NCBI GenBank assembly: GCA_037157565.1 | Contig: JAZHRO010000063.1 | Location: 159,681,001-159,745,000 of the forward strand | Direction: 5' to 3' | DNA: 64,000 nucleotides | Source: Thalassia testudinum | Lineage: Eukaryota; Streptophyta; Magnoliopsida; Alismatales; Hydrocharitaceae | Shown: positions 32,983 through 45,771 of the stretch, one piece after another | Numbering within the stretch: the stretch's first letter is position 1 | Layout: every line of letters begins with the position of its first letter | The notes under the pieces: generated by a model | Database searches by the model: none | Told to the model about the DNA's origin: nothing | What the model saw: the letters and a program-made list of their open reading frames with translations, nothing else | Program-made: the position numbers and the translations under genes

Positions 32983-34545
32983 GCATATTGCGCCCAACCG
33001 ATGGCGTAAAACTCAGCGCTCAACGGGAGGCAACCCGTCATTCTTTTTGAAAAAAAACCTGAAACCTTTTCTGACACCTCTTGGCACTTGAGGTTCACCC
33101 TTTAGGACAGTCGACTCCACCTCAGGTGCTTGTATCTGAGATTAGAAATCGTCCGCAACAGCCACCCCGACCCATTCACTCATCAAAACATCTGTCCTAA
33201 TGTATGAACTAAGTTAAATAAAAACCCTCCTAAGTTACAATGAGGACATTGCAAATCTTAGGCATAGGGGGCATGAAAGTGCAAAACTCACAAGAAAAGG
33301 TTTAAACAAAAAAATTCACATATGCAAAAAACACCATTAAAAAAAAAAAGAAAGGAGGAAAGAAATTTTGTGGACTCTACAAAGGAGGAGGAGAAAAAGA
33401 ACAAAATGATCAAAAGAAGGAGCATAAAATGAAAGAAAAGAGATAGTCATTAGTAAGAAATTAAGGAGTTAACCTAAGTTCTAGACCTCATTCAGGAAAA
33501 GAACTGGAAAGTGCATAGTGAGATTAGTAAGAATGCAAACCTTAGGCATTCTTGGATAGACTCTTAGTACCCATTAAGATCTAGACATTCCTCAAGAGGT
33601 TGAGGAAAATGAAAAGCTTAAGTATTAGGTCCAAGGCTTAGGGAGTATTTGCCCTCGTTAACTAACTTTTGGTTTACGGGACTCAGTAACCTAAGCACCC
33701 TAACTTCACACATAGCCTGGTTCAGTAAGCAAAAAAATCAAAATCACACAGAAGCGTTGCAAAAATTCTGAAAATGACACCTAGAGTAGGAGCGGCCGAT
33801 CAACACAAGTTGATTTGGACGAGTTCCCAGCGCGGAGAGGTGGGAAATTCCCCTCGAAGATGCATAACAAAATATCATCTCCTTGGTGCTTGTCTCTTAG
33901 GATATTTATATATCCTACTGGGGGCATGTAAGCACTCTGCTGGTTAAGATTCCATGGATGGCACTATCACGAAGTGTCAATTTCCAGGGTCTGAATTCGG
34001 CCACGGAACATCATGGACGGGATTATCTCGAAATCTCAAAAGCCAGGGTTATGGGGGTTACCATGAGCGATGCTATCTCGAAGCATCGACTGCTAGGAAC
34101 CCTTGAGGATTGATGATGGAGACAAGGAATCTGATACAGACCGTGCTGAGAAGCCAATCCTAAGCTAGAATTAAAAAGAAAAAGAGAGAGAAAACTCTCC
34201 AAACATATAAATCTTCTACCTCTCTTTCTTACAAAATGCACTGTGAACTGAACCAGGGCTAAAATTATCTCAAGCACGGGTGCTTTAGCCACAAAGTCCA
34301 ATAAGCCTTAGGTTAGCTCTTGTAGGCCTTAAAAACCTTTGCTAAGGACTGAGGCTAAGGCTAGACAAATCTGAATCTTGGTTGGTACTAGAGTACCTTT
34401 TAGGCCTATGGTTAGCATTCTGACCTAATCAAGGTTACAAATGAAAAAGCACTTATCTAAACGCAATAAGAACTTCATGGTCTAGAACAAGGGTGGAAAC
34501 CTTAAAATTTTGCTAAGGGACTACAAAAAGCTAGGCATGGGGGTA
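32983..34545 (+). other. Element A 3' untranslated region
   Basis: 1.56 kb without coding sequence, typical of Athila. A polypurine-like word TTAGGCATAGGGGGCATG near 33258-33275 precedes the true tract by about 1.27 kb. Purine-rich AT sequence follows (33290-33480). Confidence 0.8.
34533..34545 (+). other. Element A polypurine tract region
   Basis: AGGCATGGGGGTA directly before the 3' LTR TGATG. Element E has the identical 13 bases at its corresponding place (minus strand, 55983-55995). Confidence 0.8.
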
Positions 34546-37405
34546 TGATGAGAGCCTCATCATGAACCCTAACTAGCACAAATTAGTCTAAATAAGTGTA
34601 AAGAAGCTCCTACAAAACCTAAAGAGAAGCTTAACTCAGAAAATTCTGAATTAAAGAATAAGATAAACCATAAGGGGTAAAACTGCAATTTTACCAATGC
34701 AGTATGCAAATAGGGTAATTAAGGGTTTAAACAGAGGTCAAATAAGCCTAATAAGGAGGGAAGTGGGATGATCTGATCTGAAAAGGGTTATAACAACTTC
34801 TAGGAATTAAATGACATTCTATAACCCTTAAACAAACCCACTTTAATTCATGAGGTTTGAGGCAAATTAAAAATCAAATAAATCATCTAAAATTTATGGA
34901 AAAATATTCTCTAGGGTTTATAACTTTCAATTTGGCCTTTGCAACCTATTTTGACCAAAATTAAGAACCATGCCCAATTTATGACCTAATTTGGGTTTTT
35001 GTGCAAATTGATCAGTCAAACATGGTCCAACCTAAAATCAAATTTCACCATTAAAATCCTTAGGTTCAAATTAGGCTATTATAAAAATTTGGGCCTAAGA
35101 AAAGACCACCTTGACCGACTTTACAAATTGATCCTCTTGAATTACTTTTAGACCATTATCTTTTGAAACCATTGCAAATAGCCCCCTATCTTCCCTGTCG
35201 TTCTTTGTAGAATGGTCCTCCCTGCCATTTTGAGTAGCGCCATACCTCCAGTGACCTTGGGCGGAGGATGGCGTTGCGCAGGGCATGGCGCCCGTTCTCA
35301 GGAACGAACGGAAGGTTCCCTACGTTGTCCTCTGTCGCAGGGACCCTCCCTTGACCCCTGCAACCGGCCATGCCTCTCGTGCGAACGCACGAAAGGCATG
35401 GGTCTCCTTCTCCGGCCATCTCCGACGTGCGCTGCACGTCTTTCCCACGAGCCGCTCTCCTTGCCAGCGCCTTTATAAGGAGCGGCAGGGGCATCCGTCC
35501 AAGGCAAGCTAGTTTTGGTTGAGAGAAACACTCGATTTCGTCTCTCCCCTCTCCGGTCAGACAGCCCAAGCTTCCGACGATCCTCCCTCCTCCTCCTCGT
35601 CGCTCTGCTGCCATACCTACAGTATAGCCCACTCTGCCCCATCTTCCCACGCCAGGCCGCACCAACTGGCGTCTCCGGATCTCCTCCTCGTCGCCGTTAC
35701 TCCTCTTCTGGGAACCTTCGTCCCCAGCTCTGGCAGGCATGAGCAGGACGTCTTCCTCTCCCTCTTCATCGACTAAGTAGGTAGGAACCTTCCCCTTACC
35801 CTCCTCTCACTTTTCCCTTATTCAATTAGCATTTCAGACCCCTCGACTGCCACTACCACCCCCATCTGCTTCACCTCCGGTCGCCAGCTCCAGCAAGGTC
35901 GCTCCACCTCCACAAGCCATTTCACCCCTCGCCAACAAGCCCAGAAGCTCCCCCTCACTCCACTCAAGCGTTTCCCCCACTCCATTCACCGCCCTTCACC
36001 TCCAGACCACACCCCCGAACACACCCACTTCCGCACACACAGTCTGCCCTAGGCACACGGACACAGGCGCTCTTGCACCTCGCTGATGCTCACACTGCCT
36101 TCGCCACACTCCGGCAAAGCTCCCTGTGTTGTCTAACATGGCTGGGAGGTCATCTTCATGATTTCAGGGTTCAACCTCCTCGTCGCCATTGACAAGCTGC
36201 TAGAGCTTCTTCGCAGGCAGCTCCAGGTCTCCTCCTCTCCAGGTGTAGCTCCAAGTGACGTGGGCAAGCCAGTGAAGGTGCCCAGGTTCTCGATTGGGAG
36301 AGTGAAACCTTCGCTGCTACCCAAATCGACTGCTGCTTCTCGCCTACGGGCGCGCGGAGCAGATGTGGGACTTTAGTCCCACCTCATAAGTGTGTGGCCT
36401 CACTCCCACACTTAAATTGAAAAAGTGACATTAGCCGTTTGCCTCCAGTCACACAGGGGTGAGGTCCCTCACCTATTCACGTGCCTCGTCCGCGGCACTG
36501 CCCACGCAGACCTGGTGACCTGACCCGAATATCCTGCCAATGCACTCCTCACGTGCGCCTGGACCCAGGAATGCAACCCGACCCGATTACCCAGCCGGCT
36601 CTAGGAGAGCTTTCCAAAGAGAGATTCAGAGAGAGTGAGACGCGGGGAAGGGGTAAGGGTAGGTTTTGCATTGATCTATGTATGTGTGCGCAGGATAAAA
36701 GGAAGAAGCAGGCGAAGGAAGAAGAAAGGAAGGAAAGGAGCCGAAGGAAGAAAAGAGGAGCCGCACTGTAGCAACCACACAGTTAAGCCGTCTGAGCACT
36801 GAATCAGACGTCGGAGGGTCAGCAGCCAAAGCAAAGGAAAACTGCAGCTACTTAAGAAGAAAGAAGCTGTAGAAGAGAAAGAAAAAGAAGACAAGAAAGA
36901 AGAAGAAAGAAAGAAGAGGAAGAGCCAGAGTAGAAGAAAAGAAGAAAAGGAAGAAGACAAGAAAGAAGAAGAAAGAAAGAAGCGGAAGAGCCAGAGCAGA
37001 AGAAAAGAAGAAGAAAAGAAAGAAGAGGAAGAGCCAGAGTAGAAGAAAAGAATAAGAAGAAGAAAAGAAGAAAGTGGAACCGCTGCAGAAGAAAAAGAAA
37101 GAAGAAGAAAAGAAAAAGAAGACAGGAAGAAGAGAAAGCAAAGAAGAATATAGGAAGAAGAAAAGAAAGAAGAGAAAGAAAGAAGAAGACAGAAAGAGAA
37201 GAAGAAAAAGCCAATTCTTTCTCTCTGTCTCTTAATTTTTGTAAAACCTTATATTGTGAATTTATAGGCTTCTAGAATTATAGTTTGCTCCCTGAGTTCG
37301 ACCTCGGGAAACTTGTCATTCCGAGTAATAAATTGTATTAAACCTGTAACCGTTTTGTCATATACCACAACGACTATAATAACTATAAAGACGAAAACGA
37401 GATCA
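34546..37405 (+). repeat. Element A 3' LTR
   Basis: 2860 bp. U3 inverted repeat at 35369-35400 (CATGCCT...AGGCATG with inner TCGTGCG/CGCACGA), TATA 35471-35480, purine tract 36690-37210, motif GCTCCCTGAGTTCGACCTCG at 37287, AATAAA 37327-37332, end GATCA followed by CACCC. Confidence 0.93.
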
Positions 37406-38815
37406 CACCCCGCACCACACCGACCACCATCCCATCTTCGTCATGCCTAGGCGAAGCTCCCTACGTATTTTGACGAGGCTGCAAGGTTGTTTGCTTGTGA
37501 ACAGGGTACAGGCCCTCACCGCCATTGGTAGAGGATGAAGCTTGTTCGCAAGCTTGCTCCAAGACTCTAGGCCCCAGGCTCCAGGTCCTAGATCATGCGG
37601 GTTTCGTTCGCGCACACTCTCAACCCAGCTATTGGAGTCAAAGCCCCACGCAGCTCTGCAATTGGACACGAACATCTGCTATGCGGGCGCCTGCGAGGAA
37701 GGTGGGACATTTAGTCCCACCTTGGAAGATCAGGAGCGGGCGCAGCTGAATAAATTGAAAAAGTGCATTAGGCTCGTTGCCTCCTGACCACAGGGTGAGG
37801 TCCCCTCGACTACCAAGCCTCGTCCGCGACGCACACCTACGCAGACCTGGCATCCTATCCGACTACCTATGCACTCCTCGCCCACCACACACGCTGATGG
37901 GCCTGGTCCCGAGCACGCATATCCGACCCGATAACCCAAGAAGGCTCTGGGAGAGCAGTCCTAAGAGCGAAATAGAGAGAGAGAGAGACGCAAGGAGGGT
38001 AGGGGCTAGGTTTTGCTCCTGTGTGTGTGAGTAGGGAAGAAGAAGAGGAGCAGCTGAAGGAGAAGGGCTCAAAGGCAAGCTAAGGGCAGGTGCTTGAAGA
38101 AGAAGGAAGGAAGGGTGCGGCTGAAGAAGGAAGGAGAACTCAAGGCTGAGGAGTGGCAGATGAAGAGAAGGAAAAGAAGAAGAAGGTACCTGAAGAAGAC
38201 AAGAAGAGAGGCAGGGACTTAGCCGCAGGACAGCAGAGAAGAGGAAGAAGAGCAACTGAGGGCAAAAGAAAGAGAGAAGCAGAAGCAGCTGTAGACGAAG
38301 AAGATAGAAGGAAAGGAAGAAGAACAGGGAAGACAAAAGAGAAGAATCATTATTTACGTAGCTAGATCATGTTTTAACAGTCAGTTGCATCATAGTATAG
38401 GTGACCAAGCGTTGTCAACAAATAAGAATTTATTACTCGAAAACCTAAGTATCCAAGGTCGAACATAGGGAGCAAATGGAATTTATTCACTAATCTCAAT
38501 AATGTAATTGAACACTTAATTACTCAAAACTTAATTCAGAATATACATGCATGAGTTTAAAAGTTAATTGTGGAAAAAATAGAGAAATTGGACGTCTGAT
38601 CATGGGATCAGACGTCTTAAAAAGATATTTTCTCTTATTTCTTCTCCTGTCTGCTTCTTGTTCTTCTTCTTCTGACTTTCTTTCTCTGATTTTCCTCCTT
38701 TTCTTCTGTTCTTCTTTGCCCGTCTGCTTCTTCTTCCTTGTTTCTTATCTGCAGTGTCTTTCTCCTTTTCTCTACAGGTCTTCTTCTTTCCTTAGATCTG
38801 CTTCCCTTGGCTTCA

Positions 38816-38856
38816 GCTTTTCTTCTTCTTCTTCTTCTTCTTCTTCTTCTTCTTCT
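38816..38856. repeat. (TTC)n microsatellite within L3
   Basis: About 13 uninterrupted TTC units in the pyrimidine-rich tract of L3. It is an expansion of the purine-rich tract every LTR of this family carries. Confidence 0.9.
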
Positions 38857-40376
38857 GCTAGTCTTTCCCTTTCTTTCTTCTTCCTTCTTCAGCCTTAGTT
38901 CTCTTACTTCCTCTTCTCTTTGGCTTCGCCTCGTCCTTCTACCTTGTCTTTCCCTATCTTTTTCCTCTGCGAGTCTTCTTCTTTCTTTAGCCTCCCTTCC
39001 TTCTTCTTCCTTTTGCAACTAAGTGTCAGCTTCACTTCAGCTGTGCCTTCCTTCTCCTTCTTCCTTGTACAAATCGAAGAGCAAAACCTACCCCTCTACC
39101 CACACCCGTGTTTCTCTCTCTCTGTATATCACTCTTCAGTATGCTCTCCTAGAGCCGGGTAATCGGGTCGGGTCGCGTGCCCGAGCCCAGGTGCACCGGC
39201 ATGGGTGTGGTGCGCGAGGAGTGCTAGGTAGGATAGTTGGGTCGGGTTGCCAAGTCCACGAGGGAGAATATCATGGATGAGGCGTGATAGGTGAGGGACC
39301 TCACCCCATGTGTGTCTCGAGGCGAAGAGACTAAAACACAAAATCAATATATTGCACGCGCTTCACTTAGACGTTTAAGAGGTGGGACTAATGTCTCACC
39401 CGCTTTTGCTCGCATTTCCGCAGGAGCTCTTTCTTCCAATTGCTGCAGCTGCAGGCCTCGTAGCGCTAATTGCCTGGACAGCTGAATGCGCGAGACTACC
39501 CCAAGCCTTCTAGACCGGGGACCCTGAAGTGCTTCAGCCTGGAGCAAACTTGCGACCTTCTCGAGCCGTCGCTAATGGCAGCTGGTGCTCAGATCCTGCA
39601 TGACACAAAAGGAGCCTTGCAGCTCTATCAGACCATAGAAGGACCTTCGCTGTGTCACAGCGAAGGTGAGGCGGTAGATGGCAGGCAACGGGGCAGCCTA
39701 GGCATGCGTGCCTAAATTGCTCTGTGGACGAGTTTATGGGTTAGGTCAGGGGGCATTTGTGGTGGTGTAGGCAGTCTGTGAGTGGGTGGATGATGTTCAG
39801 TGGACTGTGGCGAAGGTTGTGAGGTTGGTGGTGAGACGTGTGGAGGTGTGGAGCGACGGATGCGTCTCGCCGGAGGTTGGCTGGAGATGGGGAAGATGGT
39901 GGTGGACAGTGGCTATCGAGGGTTGTTTTGTGAAATAGGTTGAGGGGAATTGAAGAGGGGATAGAGACGAGTGGTTCTAACCTAATTAAGTGGACGAAGG
40001 GAGAGAGAGGGTGGCTGGCAGTACCTGTTGTCGCCAGAGAAGAAGGCATCCAGTAGAGGAAGACGGCAGCGACGACGGGGCTAGGGATGCTCGCACGGGT
40101 GTTACACGATGCAGAGGAGGATGGTGAGGACAGCTCTGCCACTGGTATTGTGGCAGAGCGACTAGAAAGAGGAGGGAGGCTCGTCGGATCTCGCTAGACC
40201 ACTTAGCCGGAGGAGAAGAAGAAGAAATTGAGGTGGATCTCTGGCCAACTCGAGCTGAGGAGGTGCGACTAGGGTTGAGGATCAATTTATAGGTACTGGC
40301 AGGGGCTCTTGTGCTTGGAAGACAAGCTTCCAAATGCAAGAGTCCTCACCGGAGTAGGAAGTCTGTGGGGTACCCA

Positions 40377-40404
40377 AATCTCTCGTGCGTTCGCACGAGA
40401 GATT
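40377..40404. repeat. L3 U3 inverted repeat
   Basis: Arms AATCTCTCGTGCG and CGCACGAGAGATT are perfect complements around a TT loop. The flanking CCCA and TGGG extend the stem. Confidence 0.88.
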
Positions 40405-42181
40405 GGGTGCGAATCAGGGATTAGGATCGAGCTCAGATGGAAGGGAATTCCTCAAAGAATCTCCCTTCCAAATCTAGGAGGAGATCTCTAAGGAATCAGG
40501 GAGTACTCCTCCATTCCTCGCCGGAGTAGGATTTCTCTCCATTAATGGTGGAGGAACCTGCTTGTAAGAGTGGTGGGAAAGTTAGGGGGCTCTGTGTAAT
40601 GGTTTTCAAAAGATAGGGGCCAAAATGTAATTAGGTGTACTAATTTGCAAAGTAGGTCAAGATGGCCTCCCATTAGATCCAAATTTTGGTACAAACCTAA
40701 TTTGGACCTAAGGAATCCAATGGTGAAGTTGGATTTTAGGTTTGACCACATTTGACTAGATATTTTGCACAAAAACCCAAATTAGGTCAATTGATGAGCT
40801 AGGACCCCAATCTAGGTCAAAATAGGTTCCAAAGGCCAATTTGAAGGTTCTAAACCCTAGGGGATATTCTTCCATGAATTTTAGATGGTTTACTTAATTT
40901 TTATCCTGACCAGAACCTTGTTGAATTAAGCGGGTCTGTTTTAGGGTTACAGAATGTCATTTAATTCTTAGATTGCACATGAACCCATTTCTAACTGAAT
41001 CAACCAACTTTTTATCTTATCCAGACCATTTGACCTATGTTTTGCTTCTGAGAAATCCCATTTATGTACTATATTGGTAAAATTGTAGTTTTAACCTTTA
41101 TTTCATGTTTTCTTCTCAGAACACTTGTTCCTTGAATTAAGCCCTTCTCTAGGTTATGTAGGAGCTTTGATTCTCTTTCTTAGGTCAAAATGAGCTAGTT
41201 AGGGCTCATGATGAGGCTCTCATCAATCATTGTAGCAATTTACAAGTTAAGACGTCTGATTCACCAAATCAGATGTCAGAATCATAAGAAAAGAAAGAGA
41301 GAAGAGAAGGAAGAAGGAAGAAGAAAGACATTTATTTTTGCATTTTCTCTCTAGTTTTTAATATACATTGGATTGCATTCATATCATCTTTTGAGCAATT
41401 TGAAATTGTGATTTAGTTTCTAAAATACCAATTTGCTCCCTGAGTTCAACCTCGGAATATTTTGAATTTCAAGTAAATAAAAATCGATAATTGTTTATAT
41501 GACGATTTCCAATTGTACTGCAACGAATATCTTTTTAAAACACGATCTCATCATACGAACATTACTGTGGCTCTGGGAGAGTGGATCCTAGGAGAGAAAG
41601 AGAGGAGAGTTGCGTGCGTAGGGGGAGGGTTTTGCTACAGGGAACTTCAGCTGACACTTAGTCGGATTCAGAAGAGGAAAGCCAAAGAAGGAAGAAGAAA
41701 AGAGGTGAAGGCCTGAGAAGAATAGAAGAAGGAGCAAAGAAGGGCCAGAGAAGAAGGCTTGGAGAGGATGAGAAGGTCATGGCTGAGAAAGAGAAGCTGT
41801 AGAAGAAAGGAAGAATCAGAGAAAGAAAGAGTAGAAGAAGAAGCAGCACAAAGTAGACAACTTTAAGTCGTTTGATTTCCAAATCATACGATAGATTTGA
41901 GATTTCATTTCATACATATACATTGAGTTCCTTGGTTGATATTGTAGGAGTATTTGGTGATCTAAATCACCATTTTACTCCCATCTTTTTACACATTGAT
42001 ACTGATATTATTGCAAATTCTTTTAGTGTGAATTGTGATCTTGATTTCTAAATCCCATATTACTTCCTGTGTTCGACCTTGGAACTTATTCGAGCAATAA
42101 AAATTGTATTTTTTTTCAAAGCAATTTCGACTATATTACAACGCTTCATTTTAAACTCGATTTCTTCGCGTAAACAGGTGG

Positions 42182-42457
42182 GTAGCTTGATACAGCAAGA
42201 TAAAGTTTCAAGAACCTTGTAGAGCCCAATATAAATAAGAATCCTATTGAGAGTGCCTCTCATCGTGCTATGTACCTGACCCTGGCTTTATGTTGGATGA
42301 GATCAAACAATCCTTGATGTAACAACTTTATAATTAACTGAATAGAGGGTTGTTGACTGCTGAACAACCACTACTTTTACCTTCCAGGAAAAAAAAGAAT
42401 AAATAGAAAGTTCAACAAATACTACCTTTGAATAGATGTGAGCTGAGAAATGAAGTG
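42182..42457. repeat. Tandem duplication, copy 1, right part
   Basis: Continues copy 1 after the nest and matches 42607-42887 closely. Non-coding. Confidence 0.85.
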
Positions 42458-42887
42458 GGAGGTGGCTTGTTGAAAAGTTGAGGAGATTTTGGATGGAAAG
42501 CTATTTTTGCTTTTATTGAGATTAAACTTAGTTATTTGCTATTCAAAGCCATTTAGTTGTTAGTTAATCTTATCTTTTTGATGAAAGAAAGGAACCCAAA
42601 TAGGCTAGGTAGCTTGATATAGTAGGATAAAGTTGCAAGAGCCCTGTAGAGCCCAATATAAATAAAAATCCTATTGAGAATGCCTCTCATCATGCTATGT
42701 ACCTGACCCTAGCTTTATGTTGGATGAGATCAAACAATCCTTGATGTAACAACTTTATAATTAACTAAATAGAGGGTTGTTGACTGTTGAACGGCCACTG
42801 CTTTTACCTTTCAGGAAAAAATAGAATAAATAGAAAGTTCAACAAATATTACCTTTGAACAGATGTGAGCTGAGAAATGAAGTGGGA
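42458..42887. repeat. Tandem duplication, copy 2 (empty site of L1)
   Basis: The intact 430-bp unit. The sequence GGCTAG/GTAGCTTG (about 42602-42615) is exactly the join expected if L1 and everything inside it were absent from copy 1. Confidence 0.88.
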
Positions 42888-44142
42888 GATGAGTGCTCAA
42901 AGGTGATTGTAGTTAATTTTCTCTTGAATTTCAATTTTTAAGTATGTAGCAATGTAAAAGTGAAAGGGTTGTAGAGGTCATGCGAGGTCTCTAGAATGGA
43001 TATTAATCATCATCCACTAGATAGAAAAGAAATGAATTGAATGACATTCATGACAATGACTAATAAGAAATAAGCTGTCAGCTATCAGATGTTTCCTGTT
43101 CTCATTGGATGTGTACTTTTACTTTTCTATTGTCTTGACATTGGTATAAACATCTGAAGGCAAAAATGTGGTCAACTCAAACAAATACTCAATTAACAAT
43201 AAAATCAAATAAGTTCATAAGTTAACTTATGGAAGCTTAGATAACTGAAAGGAAAAAATCAAGTGTCTTAGAGGAGATTGGAGCTGAGGCCAAAACTAGG
43301 GAATCTTTTTTTTATTCTACTAGAAGGATTAATAAATTCATACAAGACTCATCTAATTAGAATGACATATGCTTGGTTTTAGTCTTTGAGAAATCTTAAG
43401 GAAGGGTCTTACATCTCAATGTTTTAACTAAGAGAAGTGATCACTGGAATTAAATGATTAAATGACTAGTGTTTGATTGACTAAATGATATGAATGTTGG
43501 TTAATAGACACCAAACCTTTCCCTTATCAGATTGCAAACAAAGAACAAATATAATAACAGATGATTCTGATGGCTATCGTGTAATTGTAACTTTCACTAT
43601 GTTGAACTATTTTACTCATTTTGTAATATTTGATGAATCTCCTACATTACTTTTTGTTTAGCAGTTTATCAAGATTCCGTTCTTTTTATAGAAGTTCTAG
43701 TCTTATACTATAATTCATTATGCTCAATCCAAGAGTTAATTAAGGACAACCAAACCTGGATACAACTTAAGCCCATGTATTCAACTCCAATAGTTATGCA
43801 GGGCATCTTTAACAACTGTTATTACATAAGAATCAGGATTCTAAATCTAGTTCCTATTTGGGAAGGTGTAAAAGTAAATTTCATCACTACAAATCAATAC
43901 AATGTTCATCCTCTTCCCAAAATGTCAGTAACTTACTGTTAATTACAATGTAAGTAACTTACTATTAATGAAGAGTTCTGTGACTCCAATTTTACTGTTA
44001 ATTGAAATTTTAATTTCACTAAGCTTATATCATCACTATGGAATTGCTTTATGTAGAAATGATTTCTATCAAAAACATGGATTGATTTAGTAAGCTTATA
44101 TCATAATTTTTAATTTCTAGGAATAATTTCGGTAAGCCCTAT
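42888..44142. other. Host-layer AT-rich sequence, nothing recognised
   Basis: No convincing open reading frame, LTR or repeat. It could be intron or intergenic DNA of the old element or gene whose pieces flank the nest. Confidence 0.4.
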
Positions 44143-44950
44143 TGTCACGACCCGGTCCCAAATCCCGACAGAATCTGGGACTGGCTCGCTTTGGTTTATC
44201 CCAAGATCTAGTCGTCCAATAAGAAATAACCAAGTAACATTTAACAAACCACACAAGTACAATAATTAAGCAAAAAGAAAGTTTCAATAGGTGGAAAGAG
44301 AACAGTGATATTACAGCCATCACATCAAAGAGTACATGTAACAGAATACAAACTATAAAACTCACTAGTAGGCAGTGGAACTAAAACTAGGCTCGACCAG
44401 GCCCAGCGTCCTCAGCAGCTGGTGGCTCGGGCTGCTCAAATCCTTGACCTGTACAGAATATATTTGACTGGAGTCAGCTAAAGCTGAGTAGAGTGGTGGC
44501 TAAGAATTAACATGCATTAACATAAAGTTTTCCATCTTTTAATTATATTATACATGTGGGTGCGTAGAGATCACTAATTAGGATTTGTTAATTAATCATC
44601 TGGTTCCCTATAGGAACGATTTTGCTTGTAACTTCCCGTGATACAGGATGCCCACGTGGCACTCTCCTGGCCGAGGGAGTCCCACCATGGTAGTCCTATA
44701 CTCGGTCTACTACCCCGAGGTCACGGTCGTGACATAGCGGTGACTACGGCACACATGATAAGTGCGCGGTTAGCTACCTCGCACTAGCACGCAGTCAGTC
44801 GTTTTCGCTAGCGGGTACACCTCAACGTACAGCGCGGAACATGTAGGGCCTTGCCCTCTCAGAACAAAACAGGGGTCTTGCCCCTCCTCAGTCCGCGTAC
44901 CCTTGTCCAACTACCACGGTTTGCCCAACGGGCTAACGGGAGTCGGTGTA

Positions 44951-45163
44951 GGGTGGCCATACCTAGCCCCAGGCCCCTTGGGGCAGATAGCTCCCCCCTA
45001 CACTAAGTAGCTCACCTCGGTACCACGTACACGAGGGCTAGTAAGAGTCATCGTAGAGTGGCCAAACCCACCTCGGGTCCCAACCCTAGGGCAGTAAGCT
45101 CCCATCTACACTACAAGGGATAGTTGCTCTCTTCGGTACTATGTACACAAAGGTCAGCTTACC
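44951..45163. repeat. Tandem ~100-bp repeat inside D1
   Basis: Two adjacent units share GTAG-GTGGCC, AGCTCCC-CTACACTA and CGGTAC-GTACAC words. D2 has the matching pair in inverse orientation at about 49620-49850, so the duplication predates both insertions. Confidence 0.8.
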
Positions 45164-45771
45164 TCCCTTAGTAGCTGTCCATAGGCAGCAAATTCCCAGA
45201 ACCATCTGGTTCTTCGAGGTACGGTGTTCATGTTTACATTTCCCAGGGGGGTTTATATAGGAATTTCTTTGTCACATCCGGTTTGGAATGTTCGGGTCAA
45301 CAGCTCAATTTCCATTTTATTATAGTAGGGGTCCATTTTAGCAGAAAAACAGGCAGTTTTCGATTACTCAATTATTCACATGTCGTTTCTTCTGACCCTA
45401 GAGTTCATGCTAAGACCTAGGGTTCAAGAATCTATTCTCGAATATATGTTTAATCCTTCCTAGGGTTCATCTTAAGTCCGAGGATTACTTACTCACATGT
45501 ATTAAATTTGAGATTTAAGGTTGTAACCACTCTACCTGGGTAACCGAGAGGAATAGGGGCTCGTATAGTGGCTCCCGAAGTCTCCACAGGTCCCATACAC
45601 CTGACGGACTAGAGACCTAAACACGAATTTATGGGCCAAAAGGTTCAGAAGGATGTAAACAAGGTATCATTATATAGAGAAACTTGTATGGAAAACAGAG
45701 ATGGTTCGCTTGCGTAAAAGCGATAATAATAGGGCCTTACACAGCCCCAAAACATGCTTTCAAACGGAAAT

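Larger units (their letters stand above)
20772..37405 (+). mobile_element. Element A: near-complete Athila-like Ty3/gypsy retrotransposon
   Basis: This is the best preserved element. LTRs of 2856 bp (20772-23627) and 2860 bp (34546-37405) both start TGATGAGAGCCTCATCATGA and end GATCA. The target copies CACCT (20767-20771) and CACCC (37406-37410) differ at one base. Inside are an intact tRNA-Asp PBS, a 0.93-kb leader, gag, protease, RT, RNase H, integrase, a 1.56-kb 3' untranslated region and a polypurine tract. Removing nested L4 leaves about 13.9 kb. In one 155-bp stretch compared by eye the LTRs differ at six positions, all transitions, so the copy is not recent. It is inserted in L2. Confidence 0.95.
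38370..41225 (-). mobile_element. Solo LTR L3 in L2
   Basis: A minus-oriented LTR of about 2.86 kb, from TGTTTTAAC to CTCTCATCA in plus coordinates. ATCAT follows at 41226-41230, and GATCAT precedes, so a 5-bp duplication fits only if one end base is shared or lost. Landmarks in reverse: AGACGTCTG pair 38591-38616, TTC-rich tract 38640-39010, TATA 40284-40294 (minus), U3 inverted repeat 40377-40404, terminal inverted word 41209-41225. L2 sequence resumes on both sides. Confidence 0.88.
19245..41564 (+). mobile_element. Solo LTR L2, interrupted by A and L3
   Basis: A plus-oriented LTR starts TGATGAGAACCTCATCATGA. Its own pieces are 19245-20771, 37411-38369 and about 41230-41564, totalling 2.8 kb, the family length. 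The target duplication is perfect: CTGTG at 19240-19244 and 41565-41569, inside L1. The last bases read CATTA, a likely C-to-T change of the usual CA end. Landmarks are the U3 inverted repeat 20064-20099, TATA 20169-20178, the purine tract 38040-38340 and the AGACGTCTG pair 41251-41277. No internal region is present. Confidence 0.88.
3138..42176 (+). mobile_element. Solo LTR L1, Athila-like; outer shell of the 39-kb nest
   Basis: L1 is a plus-oriented LTR that starts TGATGGGAACACCATCATGA and ends TAAACA at 42176. Its own sequence is three pieces, 3138-4695, 18721-19244 and 41570-42176, about 2.7 kb in total. That matches the length of the other members (A, L2-L5). The pieces contain the family landmarks in order: U3 inverted repeat at 3966-3993, TATA at 4077-4086, GTGAGGTCCC block near 19085, purine tract near 41690-41860, an AATAAA signal near 42096. 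The target GCTAG (3133-3137) versus GGTGG (42177-42181) agrees at 3 of 5 bases. Better evidence is the empty site in the tandem copy at 42458-42887. There is no internal region, so it is a solo LTR. Confidence 0.85.
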
